A DNA stretch of 64,000 bases, taken from NCBI GenBank assembly GCA_001972305.1, contig BDDD01000992.1:62001-126000 (forward strand), given 5' to 3'. A model generated the notes under the pieces. That model worked only from the letters and a program-made list of their open reading frames with translations, was not told where the DNA came from and did not search any database. Position numbers and translations under genes: made by a program. This DNA is from Cephalotus follicularis (taxonomy: Eukaryota > Streptophyta > Magnoliopsida > Oxalidales > Cephalotaceae). Below, piece after piece: positions 1 to 12,281 of the stretch (within the stretch, counting starts at the first letter, position 1; every line of letters begins with the position of its first letter).

Positions 1-44
1 TACAGAAATGCTAAAGAAAGATTGGTCAGTAAAAGAACACTAAC

Positions 45-989
45 CAGTGAATAATTTGAATGCTGTTGGCAAACTTCTGCTTGGTTGAACCCAAAATATA
101 TCCGACTTTGTTGACTTGTAGAGTCCGGGGTCTATAATCAAAGGCATTGCTCGTTTGTCCCTGAACAATACAATGAGAAAACCATCAGCTAATTTGCAAA
201 AGTTAAATAATAATTATGCACAGAGAGAGAGAGAGAGAGAGTCCTTACTCCTTCCACCCAAGGGAGCTTGTGTGCTCGATGAAATTTAGGTCTCGGTTCA
301 AGGTCGAAAACGTGTGGATAAGATCTGCATACGACAAATTATTAATTGATTCTTTGAAGAAAAGTTATAGTAGTCATGAAATAAAAAATTACTACAGTAT
401 ACGAATCGAATCATATAGACTCACCATCTTGAGTTATTAGAGGATAATCTGAAGCACTGAGGTTGATAAACCAATCCCAATCCTTACTTCTCTTTAGGAG
501 AATGGCACAAGCATGAAGAGTATTAGCAACCATGGTCGGTCCTTTATATGTAACCATATTGGCCTTGGTAATCATGAGAACATTCCCAACCTTAGCAAAC
601 ATAGGATCCTTCTCCACTCGGGAAGCAAGCTCCATTCTTTCCTCTGCCGGAGATTCAAGATCCAAATGAACAACATATTGGTTCCGTGGATGATACAAGG
701 CTTTAAGCGTTCTCCAAAGCTTATCCAAATCACCTTTAGACCCAGAAACCAAGTAAGCAAAACGAGGAAGTTGAGGCTTTGAAGGAGGAGGTGGATATAT
801 AAGCTTCTGGTCGATAGATGTTGTTTGGTTGACTGACACGCGCAATGGGAAGATTGAGAAGAATGAGTTGATAGTGTGCAATGAAGAGACTAGACCCATA
901 TTCAAGCAAGTTGCTAAAAGAAATACACATATTAGGGAACTTATTACAAGAGGAAACAACCATTTCTTCTCCATGTTTTGGGACCCCAT
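45..989 (-). CDS. GT14-family beta-glucuronosyltransferase (GlcAT14-like), 5' part
   Basis: Golgi type II membrane glycosyltransferase of family GT14 (DUF266/Branch); plant members add glucuronic acid to arabinogalactan-protein glycans. Exons read from sequence: 989-425, 324-249, 160-45; donors and acceptors are GT/AG and phases agree, and the gene continues left of the window. ATG at 989 is chosen because the reading upstream has only a TTG. Residues about 11-30 form the membrane anchor, followed by a stem and the catalytic start (PRFAYLVSGSKGD). Family landmarks follow: VHLDLESP, NLSASDYPLI, then LNFIEHTS and LGWKE in exon 2, and IIDPGLY, FWV and PTAFKLFTG in exon 3. Known from family: the conserved motifs. 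Inferred: the exact substrate. About 258 codons are visible of a family length near 400-450, so the C-terminal part is off the edge. Confidence 0.88.
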
Positions 990-2102
990 TTCCAAACCTT
1001 ATCATGGGTTCCAGCTAATACTCTTCAAATCCCAATTTTTCACTCAATCACGAATTCAATCACAATGAGATATCGGGATCAAACAACAAACACTATCACT
1101 TCATAATGTCGATATGAGACCAAAACCTCCTCCTTTGATTTGTTGATATATAACTGCTAAATTAACAAAACAACACCAAAAGTACTATCTTAGTATCTTG
1201 ATTAAAATCTTGTTAAATTAATTCCCAGTAAACAACGAAATTGAAGCTTGCTTAAACATCTCGCTCGGGTAATAATGGAAAGAAAGACAGAAAAATTAAA
1301 TAATCAACACATTCACACACATACATAAAGTATATACTATATAAATTGAACGAATATGCAGATTACAGGGAGAGCACAAAAAATCATTAAAAACGGATTT
1401 GATGCATCAGGAAATTTGACAAAAAGGAATCAAACAGAGAGGGGAACTAAGACAAACTACTAATAAAATAAACAAGAAATTAAAAGTTTTTACATCAAGT
1501 GAGCTAATAACTAATAATGTAATGTTCAAAGACGGCCATTGCTAAAGACAAAATTTTTAGGAAGATAAATCTTGGAACTATTCTCATTTCAAATCTTAAA
1601 TTTTTTTACACCAAACAAATGAACAATCTATAAATTCCACGTCAACACCGACAGATTCGCAAAGAAACATGCAAACCAAGCTATCAATAAGAACAACCGT
1701 TCGTATTCGTATACCAACACGTAACACAAAGATCATAAAACGATAAACAAAACCCAAATCTTTAAATTCAAGCTCCATATGTTTACAAAAATCCGTTTCT
1801 AAAAAGAACATGTCATCCATAATAAACCCACAAAGGCAATAACTCAACTAAAAGCTCTCACCCAATATGTTTTCGTCCTCAAAATGAAATATAAACAATT
1901 AAGTCACAAAAACTCATTTGAAAAAAAAAAGGAGTATCCATATAGTTTTCTCTAAAAACAACGAAGAAATCAAAGAACAAAGTATAAAACCTGTCTCTTT
2001 GTTGAAGAGTGAAGAACAGAGCTTCAGTTTTGTGCACGTTCAAGAGTGAAATGCAGTGAGAATTATCTAATATTATTATATTTTTATAATAACAAAGAAG
2101 AT

Positions 2103-2147
<45 letters not shown>

Positions 2148-2340
2148 AGTTAATAATAAAAAATAAATAAATAAGAGAATGTTCATAAAAAACGACGTGT
2201 ATGAGAGAGAGAGAAGTTGAAGTGTTACAGTTTGTTTAAAACTAAAACTCAAGAAAATAATGTGAATGCAAATACTAAAAAACAGAATCCTGTTTCACTT
2301 GTTTTCTTTTATTTCTCTCTTTCACAGTTTTTCTCTCACT
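990..2340 (-). promoter_or_regulatory. Leader and promoter region of the GT14 gene
   Basis: No coding sequence is seen. On the minus strand a donor-like GACAG/gtttta lies at 1991/1990, suggesting a leader exon around 1991-2100 and a leader intron toward 990, but no convincing acceptor was fixed. A long (GA)n tract at 2107-2143 lies where the leader or core promoter would be, as is common in plant promoters. Inference only. Confidence 0.35.
2107..2143. repeat. (GA)n microsatellite
   Basis: Uninterrupted GA dinucleotide run upstream of the GT14 gene; a shorter GA run lies at about 223-241 inside its intron 2. Confidence 0.9.
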
Positions 2341-2343
2341 AAG

Positions 2344-3755
2344 CCTTAGGGGTTTCTGTTATCTTTGTTTAGCTGTTTTTATTGACCAAAGACACCCAAA
2401 CTACACAATAAAATGGAAATATGTTATAACTGTTTTCTTAATATGGAACTTTTTCTTTTTCTTTAATTTTTATCCCATGTTAAAGAAAGACTATAATAAC
2501 TATCTACAAATTTAATTCAATGGACTTTGGTTTAATAAATTCACTTATGTGACAACATGAATATTCTGGATTCTGTTCTTTTTTTTAAAAGAAGGGGAAC
2601 CTTTTTTTTTATAAAGGTTTTATTTTTTTTATAAATCTAACCGTTAAATTTATTAATTTATACATGATATATGCATATGTTAATTTTTAAGTTAATTAAA
2701 AAACTTTAATTATTTTATCTTGATATAATAAGTTTTGTTATTATTTGTATTTAGCTTAGCTTGTTATCTATATAGATTAACAAAATTCAACAGTTAGATT
2801 TATAAAAATGAGTCATTATAAGAAAATGAACGATTCCTTTCTTTTGAAGAAAATAACATAATCGAATTCTACATTTTATATGTGGTGGGATTTTCTGATC
2901 CAATTGTCATCATCAAAGTAAACTAACAGAATTAGTTAGATGTTGATTGCTTATTTAAATTGGTTGTCCTTGCCATGTGTTTTGGGTGTGAGGGAGATAA
3001 CAATGTGTAAAGGACTTAAATTCCATTTGTCCCAATTGGAGGACAAATCTTTAAATTTTGATTTATATGATAAATTATTAAAGGATTGTGTGTGGCAATA
3101 GTACAATACAAACCCACGTTGTAAAATAATGAAGATGATGACTCAATTCTTAGCTGATAAGATTTGGATTAATTGTTGTTAAGATACCTATCTCTTTAGG
3201 GATATTTTAATAATTGCCCAATTGAATTTGATGATAGATTTAGATAAAAGAGAAGACATGATTTTTCACATATTGTGGTGGGGCTCAATTTTCTAAACAT
3301 TCAGGACAAAAATAAATATTATTATAAGGCAACAAATTAATTTATGAATTAGAAACTGTAAAATATCTAAGAATTAGTTTAGCATCTCTATCCTTGAATT
3401 TGTAACATGCTTTTGGTATGATAAAAAATCTGTTTATCCTTAAAGTGTTGCTGTCCAAAATATGTTTGGTCAGGAAATTAAATTTCAAGAGGTAAATTAA
3501 TTAGATAGTTCTAGTACTTGCATTAGAAAGGTGTAACATTAATATTAGTTAGCAATTACAAGACATACACCAAAAATTAATTCTCATTTTCATGTACTTC
3601 CCAATTTCCATGTATCTATTCTATAAAAAATATAAAGTGACAGTTTATTCAATATGTGTTAGTATGTCATGTTAACGACATGATTACGATGCGACACGTA
3701 AGAAAATTAATTATCACACATGATACAGGTCATAATGTAGACATCATCCTCAATC
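2344..3755. other. AT-rich intergenic DNA
   Basis: No gene, RNA or recognisable repeat seen. The stretch is very AT-rich, with poly-T and poly-A runs around 2580-2630, and ends at the target site of the LTR element. Confidence 0.6.
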
Positions 3756-3760
3756 ATAAG

Positions 3761-4661
3761 TGTTGATACAGAAATCATTCTCTCAACAGTGTCCTACGTG
3801 GAGGACTTTGATTTGTTAAGAGAAACGCTTTGTCACTGATGTCTGTGAGGAAGAAGCTGATCTCGGACACCTGCACAAGTAACAACAATGGTGGAAGTCC
3901 AGGAGGTTGTTCTCCCGGGGACACTCCGACGCTCAAGTTAGTCAAGTGCAGATGAAATATTGTACTCTCTTGAATGTAAAAATTGATGACCTTTGTTCAG
4001 TGTGTTGAACTTGTATTTATAGTGGAGTTTCTGTAACTGATTGAGCGTGTAGATCGGATGTGAACGTTATCCCCTAGGAAATGCCGAGGATCTCGGACAT
4101 TCCCTTATCTCCGCCTATAATTTAGCTACTTTCCTTTGATAGTAGTTGATTTGAACTATATCTCTTCATTTGGATAAGCTTAAATCCCAACAGATCTGGT
4201 AATGGTTATCCCCTTATCCCGTAGATAAGATTGAGATCCTCCATTATAGGGTAGTATTGATTGTGACATGTCTGCCGAAGAAAGTAAGTCTCTGCTGTGG
4301 TTCCGAGGATGGAACAATGTGTGAGTTCATCCGAGGAAGAGATCCTCAGCTTCTGTATACAGGAGACCGTATCTCCTGCTCTCCACCTTATAGATCCTTT
4401 GGGCCGAGGGAGTCCTCGGCACTCGCACCATAAATATGGCCTTTTGCCCTTGAGTCCGAGGAGTGTCCTCGGACTTATGGTCTTAGAGTGTTACCTTCAA
4501 AAAGTAATGACCCTTTGCTCTCGGTCCGAGATGACCATTCTTCGCCATGAGTGAGCTCCTCGGCACGGTTTGCTAATAAGCGTGGAATCCCCCATGGACA
4601 ATTGGTCTAATGTGGAGTGGACACGTGTCCTTGCAATTGTAAGTATATTTTTCCTCCATCA
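3761..4661 (+). repeat. 5' LTR of the young element
   Basis: 901 bp, starting TGTTGATACA and ending CTCCATCA. Positions 3900-4661 match 9186-9947 at a constant offset of 5286 with no indels. Contains repeated CCGAGGA/TCCTCGG words. Short reading frames inside it are identical in both LTRs and are not genes. Confidence 0.9.
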
Positions 4662-5275
4662 TATGCCCCCCTGGTCCTTGTTCTCTGAGCTTGGTCAGAG
4701 GAGGAGGACCAGAGTTGAGAGCCGTAGCCCAGGCAAGACTCCTTTGCAATATTTCTTAGTAGTTCTTGCTTATACAAATTGGCTGAGGACGAGAGCATTG
4801 CCTTCGTTGCTCCTCTGACTCTTAACATAATCTGGTTGAGCCGAGAACTAACGCTTGACCTTTGGTCTGCCTTCTCTGTCATTAAGTGACCTTGAGCATT
4901 GAACCGTTATGTTTATCCTTTAAGTTGCGTATTGAGTACGCTTGACACGTGGCATGCACAGCGCGATTCCCGCCTCTGGCTTTTCGTTTCCCGCACTTGA
5001 TTTGACGGTCAGACTTCCCACCGTTGGATCTTCTGCGAGATGGATGGCCAGGATCCGAGGAAAGGGCCTATAAAAGCCTTTGTTCTTCACTTAGCCAAAC
5101 TTTTACTTCTTCAAACTTTCGAATTCACAGTGCTTTTTTTAGAGCTTTTTGAGTCTGCAGTGTCTTCAATCTTCTTATTCTACAACTCTTCAAATCAAAA
5201 ACTTTTGGTAAGTTTCTTCCCACTTTCTTGTTTTCCCAGATTATTTTCTTCTTTCTGCGATTTCTTCTTCTTTTA

Positions 5276-7730
5276 ATGGCTAATCAAGAGCTATCTTCTG
5301 GATCTTCTTCTTCTTCTCCTTCCCCCCTGTCCATTCCACCTTTGGCTATGGTGCTTCCCTTCACTGTGAGGTCAAATGACATAGAAGGTAGCCCAGGGGC
5401 TGTGGTGGGTGACCCTGTTGTACCCACTGCTGAGGGCAATCCTCTGCCTGAGGATTGTGCCTTTAGTTTGAGTAAGCTTAGTCTGGCCGAGGTCAAGAGG
5501 CTTGCCTGGGAGTATAACATCCCTCGTGGGTTGTCCTTCAGTATTCCTAGGAATCCTCGGATAGTTACTGAGAGCCGAGAAGGCCTCTTCGTGGTCTTCG
5601 AAGCTGCTCGTAGCCATGGTCTGAGGGTGCCTGTGCCCTCCTTTGCCATCTCGGTCCTCCTAAACTTTAATCTTCACCCTTCCCTTGTTCAACCTCAATC
5701 TTGGGGCTTCATGATAGGATTCTTAGTTAGGTGTATAGAGTCCAAGGTATCAGCCACTGTAAATCTCTTCAAGGAGTTTCACGTTATCTCGGCCACCCCC
5801 AAAACAGACGGATATTTCTTCAAGTCCTGTTCTGGGATTAAAAAACTTCTTCTCAACCCCACTCAATCGATAAAAAACTGGAGAAGAAAATATTTCTTAA
5901 TAAATGACTTCGAGGGATTCATTCCCTCTCCTTGGTGCACGTCCTTGGACGTCAAGTCTCTGAACCGAAAGTCTCGCCTGTCCTCGGCTGAGAAAGTAGG
6001 ACTTAGTAAGCTCCTGGCTCTTGAGCCAGAGAATGTCAATGCCACCGTAACCGAGGATCGTCTGGTCCAGGCAGGACTTAGTAAACTCCTTGAACATGAA
6101 TCCTCCTCGGAAGGGTCTGAGGAGGAAGAATCAGAGGAAGAGGGAGAACACAATAGTCCTCTGCCCCCAACTTGTATAGCATCACTGTCTTCTCTATCTC
6201 TTCCATCAATTCTGTTTTTACTAACACTTGCATCTCTTGATCTCTGACCCTGATTTTCTTGTCTTCTTTCAGCCATGGGTCCTCGCCGAGATGTGTCTGC
6301 CATCCTCAAGTCTGCTGGTCAGAGAAGGGCCTCTGTTGCTGCTTCTGGGTCGACGTCCAAGGGAAAGGCTCCTGCGGCCGAGGGGTCAAGGCAGCAAGCC
6401 AGGACTCCTCCTCCTCCTCCTCCTGCCAGGGTTGCGGTTAATGTGACCGAGAAGAGGAGGGAGAGCAACAAGAGGCCGGCCGACAAGACCCCCTCAACTG
6501 AGCGAGCTTCTCTGTCAAAGAGGAGCAGAAAAGACAAGGCTGTGGATGGCTCCGAGAGGGTTCGGGAGGTCGAGGATGTGGCTGCTCTCGGGGCCAGTTC
6601 CCAAGATCCCATAATTGTTCCCCCATCTCTGCCTGTGGACCAACTGCTTGATGGGTTGGATTTTGAGAACTTGTGCTTGAACGATCCTGGAGTCCCTCAA
6701 CGACTCAGCCGTCTAGCCTTCATGCCCCGAGAGTTGGAGTCAAGGCAGAGATGGACTAATGAAGACTTGTCCACCGTATGTCTGAAAAGGCAGCTGAGGG
6801 TAAGTGATTTCATCCTTGGTCACCTCAGTCTTTCTTGTACTTTAGTTCTTTATAATATCTAACATCTTTTATTTTTTATGACAGTCCCTGAACGATACTC
6901 AGCTGCTTGTGGACAATCTCCACGCAGTTGTGGCCAGGGACCGAGAACTGAGGTCGAGCATGGCCACTCTTGAAGAAACTGCTCGCTCGGCCCAAGCTCA
7001 ACTGAATGAGGTCCTTAAGGCTCAGGAGTCCCTTGACGAGGAGAAAAGGCAAGCAGTGGAGGCTTTGGAGGAGGAGAGATCCGAGGTTAGGATGCTTGAT
7101 GTCAAACTAAGGATGTCCGAGGAGAAAAACCGTGAATTGGTGGCCAAGCTTGAAAGGCAGCAGAGGCAAGAGGGGGAGCAGCTGAGGAAAGAGAGGCACC
7201 AGGCCGTGGCCGACTTCAAGGATTCGGAAGAGTTCAAGGAGTTGCTGAGGTCCTCGGTGGAGGAGTTCAAGGGCTCCGAGGAGTTTGATGAGGCAGTTTT
7301 CCATGAGTCGTCCGAGTATTTCCGCCGAGGCTTCTATGCTTGTAGAAACTGGGTGGCTTCTCTGACCTCTGACCTTCCTTTGGATGAGGTGGTATGTTGT
7401 CAGTCTGCCGATGCCTTTGACTTCTATCCTGAAGGGATTGATGAGGCAGAGGACAGGGTCCGTGAGAAGTTGGCTCAAGAGGCTTCTGCTGCTCCAGTGG
7501 GCGAGACGACCACTCCTACTTCTTCAGAGGTAGTCGTTCTTGGTGAGAATCCTGGTACTGCTTCCTTGGATGCTGTGGCGGACTCCTCTGCTCTTGCTCC
7601 TTCCTCAACTCCAGAAGACATTTTTACTGGTGTTGGTTATCCTCCTCTACCCTCAACTGAAGCCTTCTTTCTTCCTCCTCCTCCTCGCGAAGATCCTCCT
7701 TCGGAGCAAGAGGATACTCCTCAGGCCTAG
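5276..7730 (+). mobile_element. Coding blocks of the LTR element (Transposase_28-like domain plus coiled coil)
   Basis: Three open blocks lie in order: about 5276-6247 (starts MANQELSSG), about 6275-6810 and about 6885-7730. The first carries the conserved region found in plant 'putative gypsy type transposon' proteins (LAWEYNIPRG, RVPVPSFAISVLL, FKEFHVIS). The second is basic and low-complexity (KRSRKDKA). The third is a long charged coiled coil (MATLEETARSAQAQL, repeated EE/K/R heptads) ending in a Pro/Glu-rich tail. Spacers between the blocks look intron-like, with GT and AG edges, as this family often shows. A poly(A)-signal-like AATAAAG follows at about 7813. Function is unknown; a gag-like or nucleic-acid-binding role is inference. 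Confidence 0.65.
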
Positions 7731-7854
7731 TTTCTCTTTTATCTTGTAATAGTTTTTTCTTCATCTTTGTAACAGCCTTTGGCTTCTTTAGTGTAATACT
7801 TTTTGGGTATCAATAAAGTGGACCTTTTTCTTCATTCGCTGACTTTAAGTTTAT

Positions 7855-8420
7855 ATCTTTCTGTTAAGTATTGTGGTTGTCAATCTCTGCTTGTTAGTGA
7901 CTCCCTTAGGAATTTTTGTCTTCGCAGTAATCTCGGACTTCTTCCATAAATGAACACTTAACTTGGAAAGAACTTAAGTAACTTTAACAAAAATATAAGT
8001 AAAGGAAGCTTTGCCTTCTCGGACTAGATCTTCAAAGTAATCTCGGACTTCTGCCCTAAATAAACACTTAACTTCAATAGAACTTAAGTACCTCAGAAAT
8101 ATAAATGGAAAGAACTCTGTCTCCTCGGATTTCGTCTTCTCGGAATACTTGGATACTTGAACAAAACATATAAGCATTGATGATTCCCTTGGGAATTTTA
8201 TTCTTGTTGTGACCTCTGATTTCTTGTATAAGTAAGCAAATAACTTCAAAAAGGGCTTGAGTAAAAAAGAACAGGCCCTTGCTTTCTCGGACGTAATCAA
8301 CTCCACACGTGTTTGAGCTTTGAGTGTGTATATATAATGATAGTTCCTTAGAACTTTTGACTTTGCACAAATCACTAACCTTTGGTGGGCGAGGTCACAC
8401 AATTTTGATAGTCCACTTAG
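7855..8420 (+). repeat. Degenerate internal tandem repeats of the LTR element
   Basis: A unit of roughly 110-115 bp built on AATCTCGGACTTCT, ...AACACTTAACTT... and GAACTTAAGTA recurs from about 7927, about 8038 and, more decayed, about 8110-8300. Non-coding; sits between the coding blocks and the gap. Confidence 0.6.
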
Positions 8421-8754
8421 GACCCTTCACCTTTGAGAGTACTTTAATCTGACAGCATCTCAGTCTTCGTAATATCTAATTACTCATAGTTTGAGTTCTT
8501 GGGCTGCTCGAGCAAGTTCTCATGGGTTTGCCGAGGAGAGTATCGTCTGACCTAGGATGTTCTAGGACAGGCCGGCTGAGCTTTCAGTCCACTTAGGGAC
8601 ACTTGTATTAAAGTGCTCAGTCCGACGAGCTTGATCGTTGCGAGTTCCCATGGATTCGCCTTTCAAGTCACGATTTTAAATTTGGTTGGACAAGTTGCTC
8701 CTCGTGTGTTGTTTCTGAGGATTCCCTCGTTCTTGACCAACCGTTATGGTACCC

Positions 8755-9185
8755 NNNNNNNNNNNNNNNNNNNNNNNNNNNNNNNNNNNNNNNNNNNNNN
8801 NNNNNNNNNNNNNNNNNNNNNNNNNNNNNNNNNNNNNNNNNNNNNNNNNNNNNNNNNNNNNNNNNNNNNNNNNNNNNNNNNNNNNNNNNNNNNNNNNNNN
8901 NNNNNNNNNNNNNNNNNNNNNNNNNNNNNNNNNNNNNNNNNNNNNNNNNNNNNNNNNNNNNNNNNNNNNNNNNNNNNNNNNNNNNNNNNNNNNNNNNNNN
9001 NNNNNNNNNNNNNNNNNNNNNNNNNNNNNNNNNNNNNNNNNNNNNNNNNNNNNNNNNNNNNNNNNNNNNNNNNNNNNNNNNNNNNNNNNNNNNNNNNNNN
9101 NNNNNNNNNNNNNNNNNNNNNNNNNNNNNNNNNNNNNNNNNNNNNNNNNNNNNNNNNNNNNNNNNNNNNNNNNNNNNNNNNNNNN
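8755..9185. other. Assembly gap (N)
   Basis: 431 Ns. By the constant offset between LTRs, the 3' LTR would begin near 9047, so the gap probably hides the end of the internal region, the polypurine tract and about 139 bases of LTR, if the gap size is real. Confidence 0.99.
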
Positions 9186-9947
9186 CAGGAGGTTGTTCTC
9201 CCGGGGACACTCCGACGCTCAAGTTAGTCAAGTGCAGATGAAATATTGTACTCTCTTGAATGTAAAAATTGCTGACCTTTGTTCAGTGTGTTGAACTTGT
9301 ATTTATAGTGGAGTTTCTGTAACTGATTGAGCGTGTAGATCGGATGTGAACGTTATCCCCTAGGAAATGCCGAGGATCTCGGACATTCCCTTATCTCCGC
9401 CTATAATTTAGCTACTTTCCTTTGATAGTAGTTGATTTGAACTATATCTCTTCATTTGGATAAGCTTAAATCCCAACAGATCTGGTAATGGTTATCCCCT
9501 TATCCCGTAGATAAGATTGAGATCCTCCATTATAGGGTAGTATTGATTGTGACATGTCTGCCGAAGAAAGTAAGTCTCTGATGTGGTTCCGAGGATGGAA
9601 CAATGTGTGAGTTCATCCGAGGAAGAGATCCTCAGCTTCTGTATACAGGAGACCGTATCTCCTGCTCTCCACCTTATAGATCCTTTGGGCCGAGGGAGTC
9701 CTCGGCACTCGCACCATAAATATGGCCTTTTGCCCTTGAGTCCGAGGAGTGTCCTCGGACTTATGGTCTTAGAGTGTTACCTTCAAAAAGTAATGACCCT
9801 TTGCTCTCGGTCCGAGATGACCATTCTTCGCCATGAGTGAGCTCCTCGGCACGGTTTGCTAATAAGCGTGGAATCCCCCATGGACAATTGGTCTAATGTG
9901 GAGTGGACACGTGTCCTTGCAATTGTAAGTATATTTTTCCTCCATCA
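9186..9947 (+). repeat. 3' LTR of the young element (visible part)
   Basis: Matches 3900-4661 of the 5' LTR with about two substitutions. Ends CATCA followed by the target duplication ATAAG at 9948-9952. Confidence 0.9.
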
Positions 9948-9952
9948 ATAAG

Positions 9953-12180
9953 CATTTTTTTTAACATATTGTAAAGTGTGAAATTTAAATACTATAAGAT
10001 TGTTAATTACACTATTAAGGTGGTTCACGCTTCTATCTTATGAAAGGCATTTTATTGAGATTTACAAATATTTTTTTAGTAAGATAATCCTATTTTGGAA
10101 GATTAATCTCGTAGATATACACAACCACTCTTGATTTATGATTGTTAAATTTGATTTAATGATTATGTCTTTGTGAGGTCTTGTAATTATTCTAAGCATG
10201 ATCGTAGTGTGTTATGTACTTTATCCCTTTCTTCCCAACGTACTAAGTTAATCTTCAACTCAATAAAAAAAAAGTCAATAAAAAGTATAGAAACTGAGGC
10301 TCTGTTTGTTTTGAGGAAAATATTTTCCTCATTTTTCTGTGTTTGGTAATATTTAGAAAATAAGTCAACGGAAAATATTTTCCAATGAACGAAAAATCTT
10401 AATTTAAATATAGGAAAATGTTTTCCTTTAAAAAAAAAAAGGAAAACATTTCCCCCTCCCTTCTTTCTCTCTCCTTGTCTCTCTCTCCCTCCTCTCTCTC
10501 CCTCTCTCTCTCCCTCGTCTCTCTCTTTCACTCTCCCTCCTCTCTCTCTATCTCTCCCTCGTCTCTCTCTTTCTCTCTCTATCTATATATATATATCTCT
10601 CCCTTCTCTCTCTCGCACTCCCTCATCTCTCTCTATCTCTCCCCCTCTCTCTCCCTCCTCGCTCTCTTTATCTATCTCTTCATACTTTTAATTTTGTGAA
10701 ATATATTTATTATATTTTTTAATATACATATGTTAACGAAGAAAAAATGATTTTATTAAGGGAAATATTTTCCAGATTATGTTCCATTATTAATGAAAAT
10801 ATTTTCTAAATTGTGTTCCAAATAATGGAAAATATTTTTTGGATTATACACCAACACAGAAAAATAAAACATTTTTCAGTGAAAATATTTTTCACCTCCA
10901 AATAAACGGAGCCCAAATGAAAAAAATGACAGAACTTAATTTATGACCTCTTCAATTAGTTACATCATGAAGTGATATTATTGTTTTTATAATAGGTGAC
11001 ATAGATAGTAGCAGGTCCTTATCTGTACAGTTTATAAAAAAATAAAAAGAAAAGGCAGATGTACAAAGGCTACGTGGATTATTAATATGACCAACTTTTG
11101 GGTGCATTGCATATATCGAAAGATTTTGTTCGGTGGTGACGTGATCAATTACCCAATCATTATGCCAAATTCAGATTGATTATTAGCCGTCAATGTTATA
11201 ACGTGTTTGAGATCAGATCAGCGTCCAAACAGAATTCAAGGCGGCAAAGGCTAGTTAACTAGTAATTATACCAGTTATAATAATTAGGTTTTGTAATCAC
11301 AAGAGTGGTAGATGTCATAAAATTTGAGATATTTAAATAGTTGGTCTTAAACTTAAGCATTTTCATGTTTTGTAGTTATTAGTATTATCCTAAAAAAAAA
11401 TTCAATATTATGATAGGTATTACATAAATTCATACGAAACTTATTGAAAAAAACAATCACAACGATTAAGGAGTAAATACTATGGTAATATCATAATTTA
11501 TTCTCACGTAGATAAATTTAAATGATCTTGGTAACATAAGGTGATTATTAAACTAAATTTATCATAAATAGGTGATTTTAATAAATATAATGTCATCGAT
11601 ACAGTTAATAAATATGCGAAACTGAGAAACTTAGAGGGATGTTTGAGTAATTTAAAGCGGAATTTGATGGAATAATGAAAAGTTTAGGAGGCATTAAAAA
11701 AATGTGGGGCCAAATGCAATAGGTGTCACAGACAGGGTCACCGAAAGAAAGAAAGATGTCGCTTCCCGTCTACCAGGTATAAATGCAGACCTATGATACC
11801 CATACCCTGTGGCCCAAAACCATCTTCAATTCTTCATGCGTCGTTGGTTGACATTATATAACCTACCAGTTTATAGGTGTATTATTTGTCATATTTGATG
11901 CCATCTCTACTTTAATATTTGACTATTAGTATTTATTATTTTACTACATTACAGTATTTAATATTTTGACTTTCTAACAAACGTTTTTAATACACTTATT
12001 AAACTTATTTTTTAATAATTAATTATTGAACTAATAAAAAACATATGATATTTACAAATGATATTATCGATATCTTAATTATATACTCTAGGAGTCCGCT
12101 TCAAATGAGGCAAATGAATCTGTTGGAGGGAAGGTTAAAATTAACAAAAATTGACGAGCCAGACAAGAGACAAAAAGCAA
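9953..12180. other. AT-rich intergenic DNA with a MITE-like repeat
   Basis: Apart from the foldback repeat at about 10298-10913, no gene or RNA is seen. Poly-A/T runs and short AT-rich words dominate. The end overlaps the likely 3' untranslated region of the tryptophan synthase gene. Confidence 0.55.
10298..10913. mobile_element. MITE-like foldback element with internal CT tract
   Basis: Left end GGCTCTGTTTGTTT and right end AAATAAACGGAGCC are imperfect inverted copies, followed on both sides by GAAAATATTTTC-type sequence, giving long complementary arms. The middle (about 10450-10680) is a CT-rich low-complexity tract. No clear target duplication was found, so superfamily is open. Confidence 0.55.
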
Positions 12181-12281
12181 CTTTATAAATGCCCAAAGAT
12201 AATATGTAATCCTTTGATTTCAATGTGTATCAGAGTTGGATTCAAAAGTTACAAGCTCAATTGTGTTGCATAATATTCTCC

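Larger units (their letters stand above)
3761..9947 (+). mobile_element. Young LTR element without visible pol (LARD-like, Transposase_28-type)
   Basis: LTRs at 3761-4661 and (partly in the gap) about 9047-9947 begin TGTTG and end CATCA. The target duplication ATAAG flanks both sides (3756-3760 and 9948-9952). The sequence between LTRs holds only the gag-like/coiled-coil coding blocks at 5276-7730; no reverse transcriptase, integrase or RNase H is seen, though 431 bases are N. It therefore fits a large non-autonomous LTR element of the kind annotated as 'putative gypsy type transposon' (PF04195). No standard primer-binding site was recognised just after 4661. Over the roughly 760 bases that can be compared the LTRs differ at about two sites, so insertion is recent, probably well under a million years. 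It looks whole apart from the gap. Confidence 0.85.

Noticed and set aside
1596-1847. 83-codon minus-strand frame
   Set aside because: Lies in the probable leader intron of the GT14 gene, has no family signature and lacks splice or start context.
4297-4882. Reading frames inside the 5' LTR and just after it, the first repeated identically at 9583-9840
   Set aside because: They lie inside or next to LTR DNA; identity reflects LTR duplication, and no protein family was recognised.
8613-9294. Long frames crossing the gap
   Set aside because: Made almost wholly of N; no evidence of coding.
10187-10699. Ser/Leu-rich frames over the CT tract
   Set aside because: Simple-sequence artefact of the CTCTCTCCC tract in the foldback element.
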